A stretch of 64,000 nt of DNA. It comes from Ficedula albicollis (Eukaryota > Chordata > Aves > Passeriformes > Muscicapidae). This document shows, one piece after another, positions 1 through 24,167 of the stretch. Under the pieces are notes generated by a model. It did not search any database, was not told the DNA's origin, and worked only from the letters and a program-made list of their open reading frames with translations. Every line of letters starts with the position of its first letter. Position 1 is the first letter of the stretch. The position numbers were made by a program, and so were the translations under genes. The DNA lies in the NCBI RefSeq assembly GCF_000247815.1, contig NC_021674.1:28336901-28400900 (forward strand), read 5' to 3'.

Positions 1-371
1 CTGGAAACTGAATCAATCATGGATATGATCTTGGCTATGAAGATGGAGAAAAACAAGAAAAAGACTGGCTGCTGAGGCAGAGCACTGGTTCAGCCTCATG
101 TCCCCAGACTGCCTCTCTTGACCCACTCCCCTTTGACCACAGCTGTGCCCCAGGAAACCGGCTGTACAAGGACATGGAATGGCAACTGCTGGCAGCAAAC
201 AACATCCAACAGCCCCTGCTCTTGCCCCTGGCACCTTCCACTGCCCAGGCTGCACCTCCATGCTGTTTCCATGCATGTGAGAAGACACAGCTGCCACCTA
301 CAGCCTTCACAACCTGAGAAGGTAGTCACACAAACAGCCACTGACTTGCAACACTTAAAAGTCCAACTTAC
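1..371 (-). other. SLC4A1AP intron 9, partial
   Basis: This sequence lies downstream of exon 9 on the minus strand. I see no match to the kanadaptin C-terminal exons and no other recognisable element. Confidence 0.7.
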
Positions 372-11608
<11,237 letters not shown>

Positions 11609-11890
11609 GAGAAGCTGCGATGAGATCTGTAAGCTGCCAGAGTGGCACCCCGATGCCGTAGAGGACCCTGCGCTGCTCAGCGAGGCACTGAGCGACACCT
11701 GCTTGGCATCCGTCACCTGAGTTGGTTGGAGCGGCATCCCAGCTCCAGTGTCTGTCGCTGCCCAAAGTGCTTTTCCCTGCGACAAGGGTCCTTTGTACCC
11801 GCAGCACTTGGCAGCCTTCTTCTGGGCTCTGAGCAGGACGCACCTGTGTGAAAATGCTGCGATACTGGGGCGAGATCCCGGTATGTAAAA
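11609..11890 (+). other. SUPT7L: SUPT7L 5' UTR portion of the first coding exon
   Basis: A strong pyrimidine tract and AG at 11607-11608 suggest that a non-coding first exon lies upstream and that this exon begins at 11609. The stretch carries no conserved coding frame until the start codon at 11891. It ends in a 37-bp tandem duplication that includes an extra copy of the start codon. Confidence 0.6.
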
Positions 11891-11925
11891 ATGCTGCGAT
11901 ACTGGGGCGAGATCCCGGTTTCCTC
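11854..11925. repeat. 37-bp tandem duplication at the SUPT7L start codon
   Basis: aaaatgctgcgatactgggg followed by cgagatcccggt occurs twice, with ATGs at 11854 and 11891. Only the second is in frame with SUPT7L. Confidence 0.95.
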
Positions 11926-11952
11926 CAGCCAGGCCAACCGCAGCTCCTTTGA
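11854..11952 (+). other. Upstream overlapping ORF created by start-codon duplication
   Basis: A second copy of the start region, 37 bp upstream, gives an ATG at 11854 that encodes MLRYWGEIPV and then leaves frame, stopping at TGA 11950-11952 inside the SUPT7L coding sequence. Because 37 is not a multiple of 3, this ATG cannot start SUPT7L. If real, it would act as an inhibitory uORF. It may be an assembly overlap. Confidence 0.7.
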
Positions 11953-12303
11953 CCTGCTGCAGCGGGAGTTCCGCACTGTGGAAGTGCAGGATCCCCCGCT
12001 GCACCAGCCGTCCGCCAACAAACCCCGGCCGACCACCATGCTGGACATCCCCTCCGAGCCCTGCAGCCTCACCATCCACACCATCCAGCTCATCCAGCAC
12101 AACCGCCGCCTGCGCAGCCTCATCGCCGCCGCTCAGGCCCAGAGCCAGCAGCAAGCAGAGGGCATAAAAACCGAGGAGAACGAACCTCTGCCCTCTTGCC
12201 CGGCCTCCCCGCCTCTCCCCGACGACCTGCTTCCTCTGGACAGCAAAACCCCCAAAATGCCATTTCAGCTGAGGCACAGTGACCCAGAGAGTGATTTCTA
12301 CAG
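11891..12303 (+). CDS. SUPT7L: SUPT7L coding exon 1
   Basis: 413 nt encoding residues 1-137 and two bases of codon 138, ending HSDPESDFYR at donor gtgtgt. The open frame runs past the donor for a few codons (CVGIPLG), but homology stops exactly at the GT. GC-rich like its 5' flank. Confidence 0.96.
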
Positions 12304-15300
12304 GTGTGTTGGTATTCCTTTAGGTTAGTTCTTTGCTGAAGGAAAACTGAGTGCTTTAAAATATATATGTAGTTTCATCAATTCCCTAAGGCTGAAGGGT
12401 CAAGCACTTCTATGTAAAGTACAAAACAGGCTTTAGAAAGGAAATGCTTGGATTTTTCCTGTGTGAATAACATGCACGTTGTTTGCTTTTGCTTCCTGTC
12501 TTTAAAATGTAGATGTGTGGTGCTGATTTCTGTCTTGTTGGTGCTGCACTAAATACGTGTGCATGGTTTTATCAGTGGTATTTGGACAGTTTTAGTTACA
12601 AGATGTGAAGTCTCTTCTATTTGGGTCACTTACAACTAAAGTTGTGTTACTGTAATTGAAAATCCAGAAAACTCATGACTAGGTTTTGGCTGTTCAGGTG
12701 TAGGTTCTGAAGAGGTGGTTTGATAATGTATTTATAAAATTTTAGTGGCCAAGGAGCTAGGACACAGTGACTATCATGTTCCACTTAGTGTGGTGGTCTT
12801 CCAGTCAGAGCTGGAAATGAGTACAAGCAAAGGGAGTTCTTGTCTCTGCTGCTGGCTCCACCAGCTGGAGAAAATGTAAAGAAGATTTGTGCTGCCAGCC
12901 TTTGATGAAATACTATTGCCACCACTGCCTGTCTATCCCTCTGACAGGCACTAAACAAGGGGATGTTGCATTTCTTGCAAGATCTTACAATACTTTGTAG
13001 GTTATGTGTTATTAAGGAATTAATCCTTGCTACTGTGTGCACTAATGAACATTTTGAGGGATAACACACTTTTTAAATGGGTAATGTACATCAATGAAAT
13101 TTATCAGTTAGGTGCCACTGAGATCTTTAATGGCCTGAGGTTGTATAAAATGCATTTTATGGAAAGTTGTTGCATTTGAATAGAGTCTCTCTGAGCAGTG
13201 GAGTGATTCTTTAGTGCTGTTTCTGGAGGAGCACCATCATCCTTCTCAGAAGCTACAAAGTAATTAGCAGAAAGTGGTGAAGGGAAATACAGTTGTGGGA
13301 GAGTCGTCAGGGCCTGTGACTCCTGCACTGTGGCCCTGTGGTTTGTAGAACTGAGAAGTGTTCTGTTCTGTCCTCAACAGTGGCTTCATCTTGAAGTTCA
13401 GTTTTCTACGGCTCTGGCCATGTTTTGAGGGCTGCTTTGTCGTTCTGTGGTTCCTTCTGAGTTTCTGGGGTCAGGGTAAAGAAATGTTATTTGGTGGTCA
13501 GCCACGTGGGGGAGTGTAAGGACTGCGTTGTGGAAACTGGAGAGTTTTGAAATGAAATGTTTTGAGGCTGACAGAGTGGATTTATAATGAGCTGCAGTGT
13601 ATTCTAGAATTTAATTGTGTGCTTGCTAACCCAAACATATTTATGCTTTTCCAGGGAAAAGGCTTTGAGTTTGTTGTTGCATGTTTGTTCTTAACAGTTT
13701 TGAAACACATGAATTAAGAATAGCAGCTGTTCTATGAGTGCTGTTCTAGGAGCAAAAATGAAATTCTGTGATGTGCCATCGTTTCTGAGTGTGTAAAATC
13801 AAATTAAAGGTAGAACGTTCTTCCCCCTGATAAAACATGGTAGCATTTAATTCTATTCTGCCTTCTGAAGTACAGTTGTCAGAATTACAGTATTTGGGTA
13901 AATCGATGTTTTAATTCCCTTTTTTTGGTCAGTAGCCTGGGTCTGAGAAGTAGTGTACAGGGTGGTTAGAGTAGCCAGCCTGGATCAGATCACAGGTTTA
14001 GTTAATGTAGGCCTGTCCTCTTCTGTTTCCCTGTTACTCATTTTCATTCTTTGACACACTGTCCCCTTGTCTTTTATTTTGTTATCTCCTGAATCCGTTT
14101 TGGTTTTCCTCTGCCCTGCCCTGTATGTGTAACCCCTATCTCCTTGTATGATGAGAAAGAGACAGAGCTTAATTTATGGCTATTTTTGAGTCTTATCAGT
14201 CCCCCAAAGTCTATACTAGAAATGATTTTATAATCACTACATTATTCCTCTGCTACAGTTTTCCAGACTGTTTATAAATATGTTAAAAAAGCATGATAAA
14301 AAATATGTTGATTCTGGCACAGATTCCCCAGGGAAGTCCTGGGCTCCAGAGTGTAGACATCTGATCTACTTGCTTGTTGATAGATTTGGAGGACTCTGGT
14401 ACGTTTGTGAAGCAGGTTTTATAGTTAAAAAAAACTCTCTGGGTTCTTTCTGAGCTAACATATTTACTTGTGTGTCCTCTCTTCTTTGAATTTCCCTGAT
14501 GCACCAAAATATATACCTGCTTCCCAGCCTGCAGTTTTCCACATGTCTTCTGAAGGTATTAAAGGAGAATATTTTCACATTTTCTGTCTTCTGGTCCTCT
14601 TGGCCATGGCAGTTTAAAGCAAGAGGTGGCTCACCACAGCTATTCAGCTATTTCATCCTTGCATTCCTTTAGTTTTCTTGGATGAAGTACCATCTGGTCC
14701 TGGTGATGTTACAGTTCTTGGAATGCACAGTAAGGGATTAACGTTTGGTTTTGCCTGGTGCGGAAATAGAAAAGAAGCTTAAAGTGTAATTGATGAAGAA
14801 TGAGTAAGGAACTGTAGACTTGAAACTACCATTTTGACAGGAGATTCTTACCATGTAACACCTGCTAGCTTTTCCATCTTCCCTGCTCTTCCTCAGATTA
14901 GCATGCATCCATCTTCAAAAGAAGCCTGACCTACTCTTGTGCCTCTTCTTGTGTGTGCTTGTGTGTGTGCTGGCTTCTTAACAGATTTCTCAGTCATTTG
15001 GTCATTTGCATTCCTGGCCACATTGGGTTGCATTGAAAGGTAATCTGTAAACAAAACTGGGAGCTTGCAATGGGAAGACAGCTCTTAGCAGAAGGACTCG
15101 TAGTGAAGAAGTGTCTGTACAGAAGTAGAGGAGTACATGTCAGTGGGATAGCAGTTTTATTGTAGGAAAGGATTTGGAGCAGTGATAATTAAAGTGGGCA
15201 GAAGACACTTTCCCTGATGATCTAAGTGCTTTGGCTTAGCTCGTGTCTAAGCTGACTGGTCTGGGTTATGCCACTGTGATCCAATTTATTTTTGCCATTA

Positions 15301-18300
15301 TCTATTGAGCAATTTCTTTTTGTACCTGTGGAGCCTTCTGTAAGCATAGCAAAGGTATTTAAAAAGAGACCTAGGATGAGGTATAAAAAGGCTCTTTCCT
15401 GAAAGAAAACAACTTTCTGGTTTGAGTTAGTGTGCTGTGTTCTTTGGTGCTCTCTCTGACTAGTGTATCTTGGTTTACAATGTTCTCCTTTACTGCTTTG
15501 GGAAAATGGCTCTAAAGCAGCCTTGTTGCAGCTCATTTGGTAGAAATTCAACTTCACAGCATAATGTTTCATCAAATTGTCCTGTTTATAGGAAAAACAG
15601 TCCCTCCCTCCATCTGCTACTGGCTTATGCTCACCTAGGAGGGAGCAGGCCACTTCAATCCATTCGGCCGCTTGAACCTCAGCTGCCAATCCTTGTTCTG
15701 ACTTAGCCTGTCCCCTGAAGACAGTTACATGAGAAAGGAGCCATGAGCTCCTAAGAAAAGCAGCCCTAGAGGAGAGGAGCTTGAAGGAACGGATTTGTGC
15801 TGCCTTTGTGGGGTGGCTCATTGTCATTTAACTGACTGACACAGAAAGGGGGCCTTTTGTGAGTTCTGAAAACTTACTAAATCAGAAAATAAGTCTGGTT
15901 GGTATAAAGGACACTATTTTCATGTCTTCTGTTACGAAGCTCTGCATGTTTTTGGTAGTGGTAGGAGAAGGCTGGCCTTTGGGTCTAGTGAATTTGTAGC
16001 CTGACAAGTAGATTTCTGTCTGGACCATCATCTAGTGTTGATGATCCATATATAAAATATATAGCACTCTGTTAGAAATACAGAGTTGAAGAGTGGCAAG
16101 TTGGCCAGTGTTTGTGATACATTCCATACTATATATTCTGTAGAGGAGATTGCCTCCATGTCACAGGCCTAATTCCCTGTCCTGTTAATCTCTGGTGACA
16201 AAACTTCAGGGATTAAAGCACTCATGTTTGCTTGCAGATATATGACTGAATCTTTCAGTCTAAAGAACTAAGTGCTGCAGAGGGTGGCACTCTGTGTAAT
16301 TATAATACCTGGATTGGAGCTTTTTTGGTGCTGAGTATCTGGATGAAATCTCAGACAAAGCTCTTTAGCTATGATCATCAGGGAAAAGAAGAAATTTGCT
16401 TGTCCTCTTTGGGCAAGCTTGACATAAGATAACTGCTTTCAACATAAATGTGTCTATATGACTATTTTTGTTCATGTGTATTCTTACCAGAAGGTACCTG
16501 GAAGTTAAAGGAGATGAAGAAAAATTATCTTCTTTGTTGGTTTCTATTAACATCTACAACAACATTTCAATTTTTGCTCTCTGCTCTGGCTTTTAATCAT
16601 ATTTCTCTGTTTATTATGAGAAACAGGAAAACAAGAGAAGAAAAAACCAAATTGATTTGCCTTACCAAGAGCAAGAGATGGAGATTTGGATTTGAGTAGA
16701 GCATCTGAAATGTCTTTCCTCCCTGTCTTTAATTGATTAGATTTCAAGTTGATTATGTGCCTTCCAGCATAGTGACCTAGCTGCATTTTAATGCTCACAA
16801 TTAGTTTCTTTTCTTCCAGGAGTTTAAAAGAGACACAATATTGTCTGCTGCTTCTGAGCAGTGATATGCATTACTGAATGGCTGTTTTACTCTACTTTGC
16901 AAGGTGGCTAAGTATCCTGCTTGGCATTGCCAAAATCTGTGTCATTTAAGTTTTGCCACAGTGTTTTTAGTAAATGTTTCTGTATTAATAGTAGCCTGAC
17001 ATTCAGTTTTGGTAGCATAAGATGGTCTCTACTGCTGGCTGCTGGTATGTCCTGTATATAAAATAGAGATTATTTTTCATAGGGATGAATTTTAAGACAG
17101 CTGGGTATGTCCTTTATATAAAACAGAGATTATTTTTCATAGGGATGAATTTTAAGGATTGCTTTCTGGTTGATTTTTCTTTGATGGTTGTTTATTTCTG
17201 TTATAAACTCTTGGTCCTGGTGTTGTGTGAGACATATGGCTGTTTGTGAACTTCAGAATTCTGCTGCTGAGGTGGAGGGGGAGTGAGTGAGATGTAAAAA
17301 TAGCATGGGTGACACTTGGTTTATAAAGAAACTGAGGATCTTTTAATTCATCTTGTCAAGGTGCCTGCTGTCTTCTTTGCAAAGTAGTTACATAATTGAG
17401 TAGCAATTGGGATGCAGGTCATTTTCCATCAGTTAATAACTGGGATGAATCCATGACCCGAGATTCACGTACTGTTCTTAATATCTACTTAGGAATGTGA
17501 TCATATGCCACTCTTGATATACTGTGATTCCCCCTTTATTTGAATAATCAGGGAGTGTTGCGCTGGCGTTCTTAAAAACGAATAATTTTCATCCTGATAG
17601 CTCTAAGTTTCACCTTCCTTTTCACTCCACTTTTTTACAGCTGTGTTTCAGTGGTTTTACTGCTGTGTTTTCTATGTGTCAGCCCTGAGGATCAGGGGAA
17701 GCTGAGGCTCTGTGGCTCAGCTCCTGAGTGGGACTGAAGGGTACTTCATAAATTGTTGGAGAGACAAAGTAGTGAGGATTTTATCAAGCCATCAATACTG
17801 GCTGTGTGCTGTTAAATCAGGTCCTTTTGCTGGAAAGAGTGTGTGGTGATACACAGGTAATCTAGGGTAACATCAAGGAGAATCTCCGGGTGCCATGTGG
17901 AAGATCGGAGAAATTGATCAGAAACAAACGACGAGTGAAATTGTTAGCTCAGTTCTGCCCCTGGTGCCGAATGGGGTGTAAAATACTGTATGAGTGTCAT
18001 CCTTAGCAGTATTGGAATTTGATTTTTTTGGCATCAGCATTTGAAGTCCATGTTACTGATATGGGCAAATAGATTACATGCACTTAATTGTAAGTTGAGA
18101 AATCTGGTAGATATATGTTTCCCTATCAGAGGCATTGCCTTAACTCCTCTGGGGAGTATCTGTTTTTTAAGTCATGTAATGAAAAATTTGGTTGGCTGAC
18201 TATAAGCGAATGATGTTTGAAGTGCTCATGTCAGTTTCTCCATCTCCTCCATCCTGTCTATTCACTCCTTCCTGCTTAGCAACAGAGCAGGGAGGTCTTA

Positions 18301-21300
18301 AACCCAAGACCAGGGAATGGTGCTTTATGGCCAAACTTCTCCAGGCCCCCTCCCAGGGCCTGGTGTTCACATCTTAGATTGCATGTGGGGACACTTCTTT
18401 CAGTGTGGTGCTTAGTGACTACTGGGGGCAGAGAAACAGTCTTTTTGGCTACAGTGTACCTCTATGAAATGCATGCGTGTCCCATTTCTTGCTTTTTTTA
18501 AGTGTGTCTTTGCTTTGGAAATTCCAACCTTGTCTATCCCAGAAGCCTTTGTATCTATTAGGCCTGTGACATCAGAGATAATAAGGAAAAGCAATGTAAT
18601 TAACTGAGAGGGGAAATTATTTGCATTCATGTTATTTAAAATGCCTTTTTTTTTGTTTGTGTCAAGGACCCATTTCATTCACACCTCCAGGAGAAAAGCT
18701 CTTGGGTGGGGAGATACTTAAGGGTTCACAAAATTTGCATCCCACATTCATGAATCACCCAAAGAATCTTGTGGCATTAGAAGGTTAAATGAAACTTGGA
18801 AGTGCTGGTTTGGAGGGAGGGGAAGAAGGAAAAGCAGATAAACACTTATTAGGTAGTGAACCCAAACCCCTGCTCTGCCTTTGTACATCACCTTATTATT
18901 GACAGTGTCTCTTCAACTGGCACAGTCCTTCAGAGTTTTGAGAGTGTGCTGTTTTTGTCTTTTCTGTTTTTTAGAGGGAAGGGGGAGCCAGTGACAGAGC
19001 TGAGCTGGTCCTCCTGCCGGCAGCTGCTGTACCAGTCCATGGCCACCATCCTGGCGCACACGGGCTTCGAGTGCGCCAACGAGAGCGTGCTGGAGACGCT
19101 GACAGACATCGCCCACGAGTACTGCCTCAAGTTCACCAAGCTGCTGCGCTTCGCCGTGGACCGGGAGGCTCGCCTCGGCCACACCCCCTTCCCGGACGTC
19201 ATGGAGCAGGTCTTCCACGAGGTGGGCATTGGCAGCGTGCTCTCGCTGCAGAAGTTCTGGCAGCACCGCATCAAGGATTATCACAGCTACATGCTTCAGG
19301 TGAGGAGGGCTTTGGGGACCTGGCGGCACCGGGAAATGTACCCCCAGTACAGCTGCTTATTCCTGGGACGCGTCCTGAGCCTTACTGAGGGGAAATCTGA
19401 CTGGAAAACCTCCTGGGTATGGAGAGGAGTTATCAAGGGGAAGAGAACAGGAACTTTTTGACTGGAAAACAGAGCTCCTTAGTTGTCTTCCTAGTGAGAT
19501 TAAAGATGTTCTGAATTTAAGAAGAGTCCCCCAGCTCTTGAATTACCCAGTCAAAATTATCAGGTAGAGGTAAAATCAGAAGTGACGGATGAACGGAATT
19601 TTCTTCTTTAGTTTAATATTTGGCTGGTTAACATTTTGGAAATCATGTAAGCAGACATAAATTTCTAGGCTGTAGAGTGGTTTATGTTCACTTAAGCAAG
19701 GAGTGACTTCCTTAAGCTTTAGGAGTGTAGTGTAGTATTTTGGTGATCTGAGTTGTCACACAGGTGCTGCCGTCTTCTTATATTAAAAAAACATCCTGAA
19801 GTGTTGTCTTTGTTAGAAACATTCCTGCTCAAAATACCAGTTCTGGTATTTTGTTCAATTTTTTTTCAGTTTTTGTTCAAATGTTTTTGTTCAGATGTTG
19901 TGTCCCTTTGGAGTCTGGGTTTTCTGCATCATTCTGCTGCTGCAGTTCACTCTCCCCCTGCAGCTGATCATTGTCTTAACAAACATTGTTCTTTATGCAG
20001 GACTGAGGTCCACAGTAGCCCCTTTATTTGGAAGTATGTCTAGAAAGGGGAAATGGGCTTTGCTATTCTTTTTCCTCCTTGCTTCTGCTGTTAAAAAGTC
20101 TTGCAGTTTTCCTGAGCACGTCACCAACTGTTGGATTTTAGCTGTATAAACAAGTGTTTGTTAGAAACAGATTAAATCTGAAGTGTTTAAATTTAATTGT
20201 TTACTGTTGTTCAGTTTCTAAAAGTACAGGGTCAGGCGTTGCCCAGGGGTGACTACAGGGGTGTTGAAGATCCAAGGTGCTTGGTTTTTAATGCTGGGGA
20301 GAATTTGTTACTGGAGGATGGGGACAGTCTCATAGGTAAAACAAAAGAGTAAGACTGAGACAATTTTTTGTTGTTTCATGCTCTGTTTAAATTCTGAGCC
20401 TCGTCATCTCTGTTTATAAAATAAAGGCGTTCATATTTATCAGATGTTAGTGGATTAAACCTCTTATTAAGTCCCTTATTACAGCACAGTGCACTTAAAG
20501 GGAAAAAAGTCTCTTGTGTAGCTGGTAAGTTGTTTACTTGTTCATTCAGGTCAGATGTTAATAATGTTCAGGGAACAGAGTGCACTGCAATGTAATTGCC
20601 ATCAAAGCCTCTGAAGTCACTCTCACCTTTCTGTCCACTTTTGCACCTGCTGATCTTTGACAGGTTAGCAAGCAGCTCTCTGAAGAATATGAGAAGATTG
20701 TCAATCCTGAAAAGGCAGCAGAAGACACAAAACCTGTGAAGATTAAGGAGGAACCTGTTAGTGATATTACTTTCCCCATAAGTGAAGAGCTGGAAGGAGA
20801 TCTGGCTTCTGGTGACCAGTCTTTGCCTGTTGGAGTTCTTGGAGCTCAAAGTGAGCGTTTCTCTGCCAACCTGGAAGTAGAAGCTTCCCCACAGACTTCA
20901 GGTAAGGGTTCCTTGCTTCTCCTGGAAACAGTAGTTGGGCAGTTCCATGTGATCTTGTTTCCCCTGGTTAGGTTTGGATTTGTGTCCAGAGATTCATATT
21001 CCTGCAAACTTGAAAGCTGTGTTCCTTACATAGTTTAGGCACTGAAAGAATTCTGGAAATATGGATGATATTTGGTGCTGTCCTCCATATTCAGAATGAC
21101 AGTCAATGTTTTATGAAAGCTTAGCAGTGACTTACATGAAATGGGTTCCTGGGAATCCCTTCTAGCATCTCTACCCCAAAGCCTGCTGTGCTGTACTTGG
21201 CTGAGGCCATGGAAAGTGAAATGGTGAGTGAATTAGTGGGGTTATGGAGACTGCACTCTTTTCCTCAAAGTGCCATCCCTTGATGGCATTGAAGCACACT

Positions 21301-24167
21301 GGTGGCAGGCATGGGAGAATCTGCTATGGCCATGCCTGCTCTATAGCTATGTAAAGTTTCATTCTCTTCACTGTTTGGTGAAGCTGAACATCCTGGAATG
21401 AAAAAGAGGCAGTTTTTATTTTACATGGAACCATCTGAACTCTGGAAGTCCCTGCAATAATAACTGTTTCACTTAAAAAAATCTGGTTAAAAACCAATGA
21501 AGCTTGTCCTCCTGTTAACCTTAAGTTAAGTAGCATATATAGTGAAGTTAAAGTATACCTCCAAGTCAGTTAGGTTTTTTGCATTGTGATGAGTCTTAAA
21601 AAACATAAATCCATCTAATGTTTTTTTCTGAAAGCTATACTGTTTTCCATACCTCTGAAATGTGAAGTGTTTGCAATTTTGTGGGAGAAGGAACAGCAGA
21701 TTCCTCTGGCCCATCCAGGATTGTGAGTAATTCATCTGGAAGACTTTGTATTAGTATCTACCACTTGAGACCCAGAGGTTAGCATACTAGCTGTATATTA
21801 AATGCCTCTTGCTTCTCTGATACAGAATTGATGTTTTCTAATTAAGAATACAAGTGCTCTGTTCCTCCCTGAAAATCCCTCTTCACTTCACAAGAGCCTT
21901 TGGAAATCTCATCTGTGAGAAGTTCCAGTCTAGACTTGGGCAGGCTGCCATCTCGAAATGCAGGTGTGAGGCCTGCAGGGAGGGTAGTGAGGCTTCAGTG
22001 TCTGAGGGCAAAACTCTCATTACATCTTCCATGTTCTTCCTGTGTTTTTGTGGGTGTCTGACATTTCAGTTGTGAGCTGGCTGCTTACCTTCATTGCAGT
22101 TGGAGAAATGGAGGCAAAATTGTTCCTTGTTCCTCCACCTCTCAGGATAACATGAAGATTAGCTTATTTGTGAAGTACTTTGAAGTTAAAGTGCTTTGAA
22201 GATGAAACATCCTGTGTTGATGCTTAAGTGCTTTTAGTCATTAGTGACACTCTTAGTGACAGGTGACAGAGCTGAGAGGAATAAGGCTTAGTGATGAAGA
22301 GCAATTGATGAAGGAAAGACACAGTTTAGTTTTGTGAGCACCTTTGATTATTATGTAGACTGGAGCTGTAACTCTGGAACCAATAGCATTTTAATGATGC
22401 ATCCATTGTTGTTGAGAGGGATGCATTTACTTATGATTAACATAGGAATGACTTCCATTAAGGCAACTGAGCTAATATAGGCTGTGTTATTAAAAAGGTC
22501 TTATAAACCTAAGCTGATCTGGAAAAGATTCCTGACTTCTTCAGAAAGGAGAATTTTTGGCACAAACACATGTTGGAGCATTTGTTCTCTCTGTAATTTC
22601 TACTAATAACAGCCTGATAATAGGGAATAGTCATACTTTGGCTCAGTACAAGAGCTTTGGTTGGGCTTTCAAGCTGTAGCTATGCTCTTTGAGACATGAA
22701 GTTTGGAAAACTTACTAAAAATGGTTTCCTATTTTGTTTGTTGTTTGTTTTAGTAGGTCTTTCTTGTTTTGTTTTGTTTTGGTTTTGGTTTTCAGTTGGT
22801 TGGGGTTTTTTTGGGGTTTTTTTTGGTTTGTTTTTTGTTTGTTTGTTTGTTTGTTTGGTGTTTTTTTTGTTTTTTTTTTGTTTTTTTCTAATTTTCCAGA
22901 TGTGCGTATGTACAAGCCCATATTTTGCTAATACACAACTTTATGCATTCACAGTGTCCCAGCTTTCTCATATGCATTAAGAGTTTTAGTGCAAAAGTAT
23001 GTATACCTATTTTCCAGATGAACTTAACCCTACACAAGAGAGAGATTTCACAGTTTATTCAGTTCTGGTCTGTTTATGCCAAGGAGACCAAATTAGTGTA
23101 TTTTTAATAGGATTTTTGTCTCACTTTAAACTTAAACAGAAATAATGCAGTCTGTAATTACTTCTCTTGGGGAGAAAACATTTGCTATTACCAAGAAATA
23201 TGGTTTGGTAATCTTGTACAGAAAATCCTCAGTCAGTGCTCAGATTGCACACTAGTCCAGAAATGTTTTATACAAAAGTGAGGTGGGGGGAGCTGTTTCC
23301 CAGCAGGACATCTGTGAGGTTGAGCCAAAAGGTTTTCTTTCTGTTCTGCTGAAGGATGGGATGGGACCTGTGGGTGTTGAGTAGAAGGAGGCAGGCTGCA
23401 GCTTTGATGTCCCTGCATTTCAGTGCTGAAAGTGGTATTTGGGACTGTTCATCTCCCTACTCCTCTGCCTGCTCACCTCACCTCCCCTGCAGAAGCCTAG
23501 GATGTCTGACAGTTGCAGGGACCTCATTATGACTCCTGGACTGCCTTGAAGTCCTGCTTATACAGGATCTAGTCCATGTGCTGTTGCTGTACTCCTTGCT
23601 GCTGGGACACTCTTTCTGGAGAGTGATGTGAAGTTGTTTCTCATGGAGAAAATCACATGGAGGCTAACAGTGACAGGATACCATCATATTTTTTTGAGTG
23701 TTGATTGCAGGGCTATTAATAAATCAACAGATATCTTTTACTGATCACAGTGCTTGGTGTGCTTTGTTTGTTTTCTCCCAACATAGTTAACCTGTGGCTT
23801 TGTTTTTGCTCCATCTTTACCTTTGGTGCTGTCCATTGTATCTGCATGCTGTTTGTGATTTATCTTTTTACTCAGTTACTACTGTGTTCTTTTTCCTTCT
23901 CTAGGGGCTGAGGTGAATGCTTCCCCGCTGTGGAACTTGGCACAGGTGAAAATGGAGCCACAGGAAAATGAGGAGGCTAATGTACATGGCCACGGGGTCC
24001 TAGGCAGTGATGTCTTTGAGGAGCCAATGTCGGGCATGAGTGAAGCTGGGATGCCACAAAGCCCCAATGGCTCTGAGAGCAGCTATGGTTCTCATTCTGC
24101 TGACAGCCTGATGGGATCCTCACCTGTCTTCAACCAGCGCTGCAAGAAGAAGATGAAGAAGATGTGA
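11891..24167 (+). CDS. SUPT7L: SUPT7L, STAGA/SAGA complex subunit gamma, complete in four coding exons
   Basis: SUPT7L (STAF65-gamma) is a subunit of the SAGA/STAGA histone acetyltransferase co-activator, where its histone-fold domain pairs with a TAF10-type partner. Coding exons are 11891-12303, 18975-19299, 20664-20901 and 23905-24167, joining in phase to 412 residues plus stop (human about 414). Residues 1-137 hold the conserved start (MLRYWGEIPVSSSQ) and the IPSEPCSLTIHTIQLIQHNR block. Residues 138-246 form the bromo-associated histone fold (ELSWSSCRQLLYQ to FWQHRIKDYHSYMLQ). The C-terminal third is acidic and serine-rich, ending in basic CKKKMKKM. Three sumoylation-type motifs are visible: IKTE 92-95, IKEE 273-276, VKME 340-343. 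The start at 11891 is chosen because the upstream ATG at 11854 is out of frame. Confidence 0.97.
12304..18974 (+). other. SUPT7L intron 1, non-coding
   Basis: A 6.7-kb intron from donor gtgtgt to acceptor gttttttag. No coding signal or recognisable transposon was seen; the short ORFs lack homology and splice context. It holds a 60-bp tandem duplication at 17044-17155. Confidence 0.8.
17044..17155. repeat. 60-bp tandem duplication
   Basis: Copies from 17044 and 17104 with gagattatttttcataggga; they differ at about two positions. In SUPT7L intron 1. Confidence 0.92.
18975..19299 (+). CDS. SUPT7L: SUPT7L coding exon 2 (histone fold)
   Basis: 325 nt, acceptor ttttttag and donor gtgagg, residues 138-246. 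It encodes GKGEPVTELSWSSCRQLLYQ, ANESVLETLTDIAHEYCLKF and PFPDVMEQVFHEVGIGSVLS, almost identical to human. This is the bromo-associated (BTP) histone fold. The exon is much richer in GC than the surrounding introns. Confidence 0.97.
19300..20663 (+). other. SUPT7L intron 2, non-coding
   Basis: A 1.36-kb intron, gtgagg to tttgacag. I see nothing else in it. Confidence 0.85.
20664..20901 (+). CDS. SUPT7L: SUPT7L coding exon 3
   Basis: 238 nt, acceptor tttgacag and donor gtaagg. It encodes VSKQLSEEYEKIVNPEKAAE, KIKEEPVSDITFPISEELEG and GVLGAQSERFSANLEVEASP, matching human. It contains the IKEE sumoylation-type motif and ends one base into codon 326. Confidence 0.96.
20902..23904 (+). other. SUPT7L intron 3, non-coding
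   Basis: A 3.0-kb intron, gtaagg to ttctctag. It holds a T/G-rich simple repeat at about 22734-22890; otherwise I recognise nothing. Confidence 0.85.
22734..22890. repeat. TTTG/TTTTG-type simple repeat
   Basis: Degenerate runs of TTTTG and TTTG with longer T and G blocks, in SUPT7L intron 3. The short ORFs across it are composition artefacts. Confidence 0.85.
23905..24167 (+). CDS. SUPT7L: SUPT7L coding exon 4 with stop
   Basis: 263 nt, acceptor ttctctag, encoding residues 326-412: GAEVNASPLWNLAQVKMEPQ, HGVLGSDVFEEPMSGMSEAG, SSYGSHSADSLMGSSPVFNQ and the basic end RCKKKMKKM before TGA at 24165-24167. It contains the VKME motif. Confidence 0.96.

Noticed and set aside
11713..12277. Minus-strand frames of 136 and 254 residues opposite SUPT7L exon 1
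   Set aside because: Shadows of the GC-rich SUPT7L coding strand.
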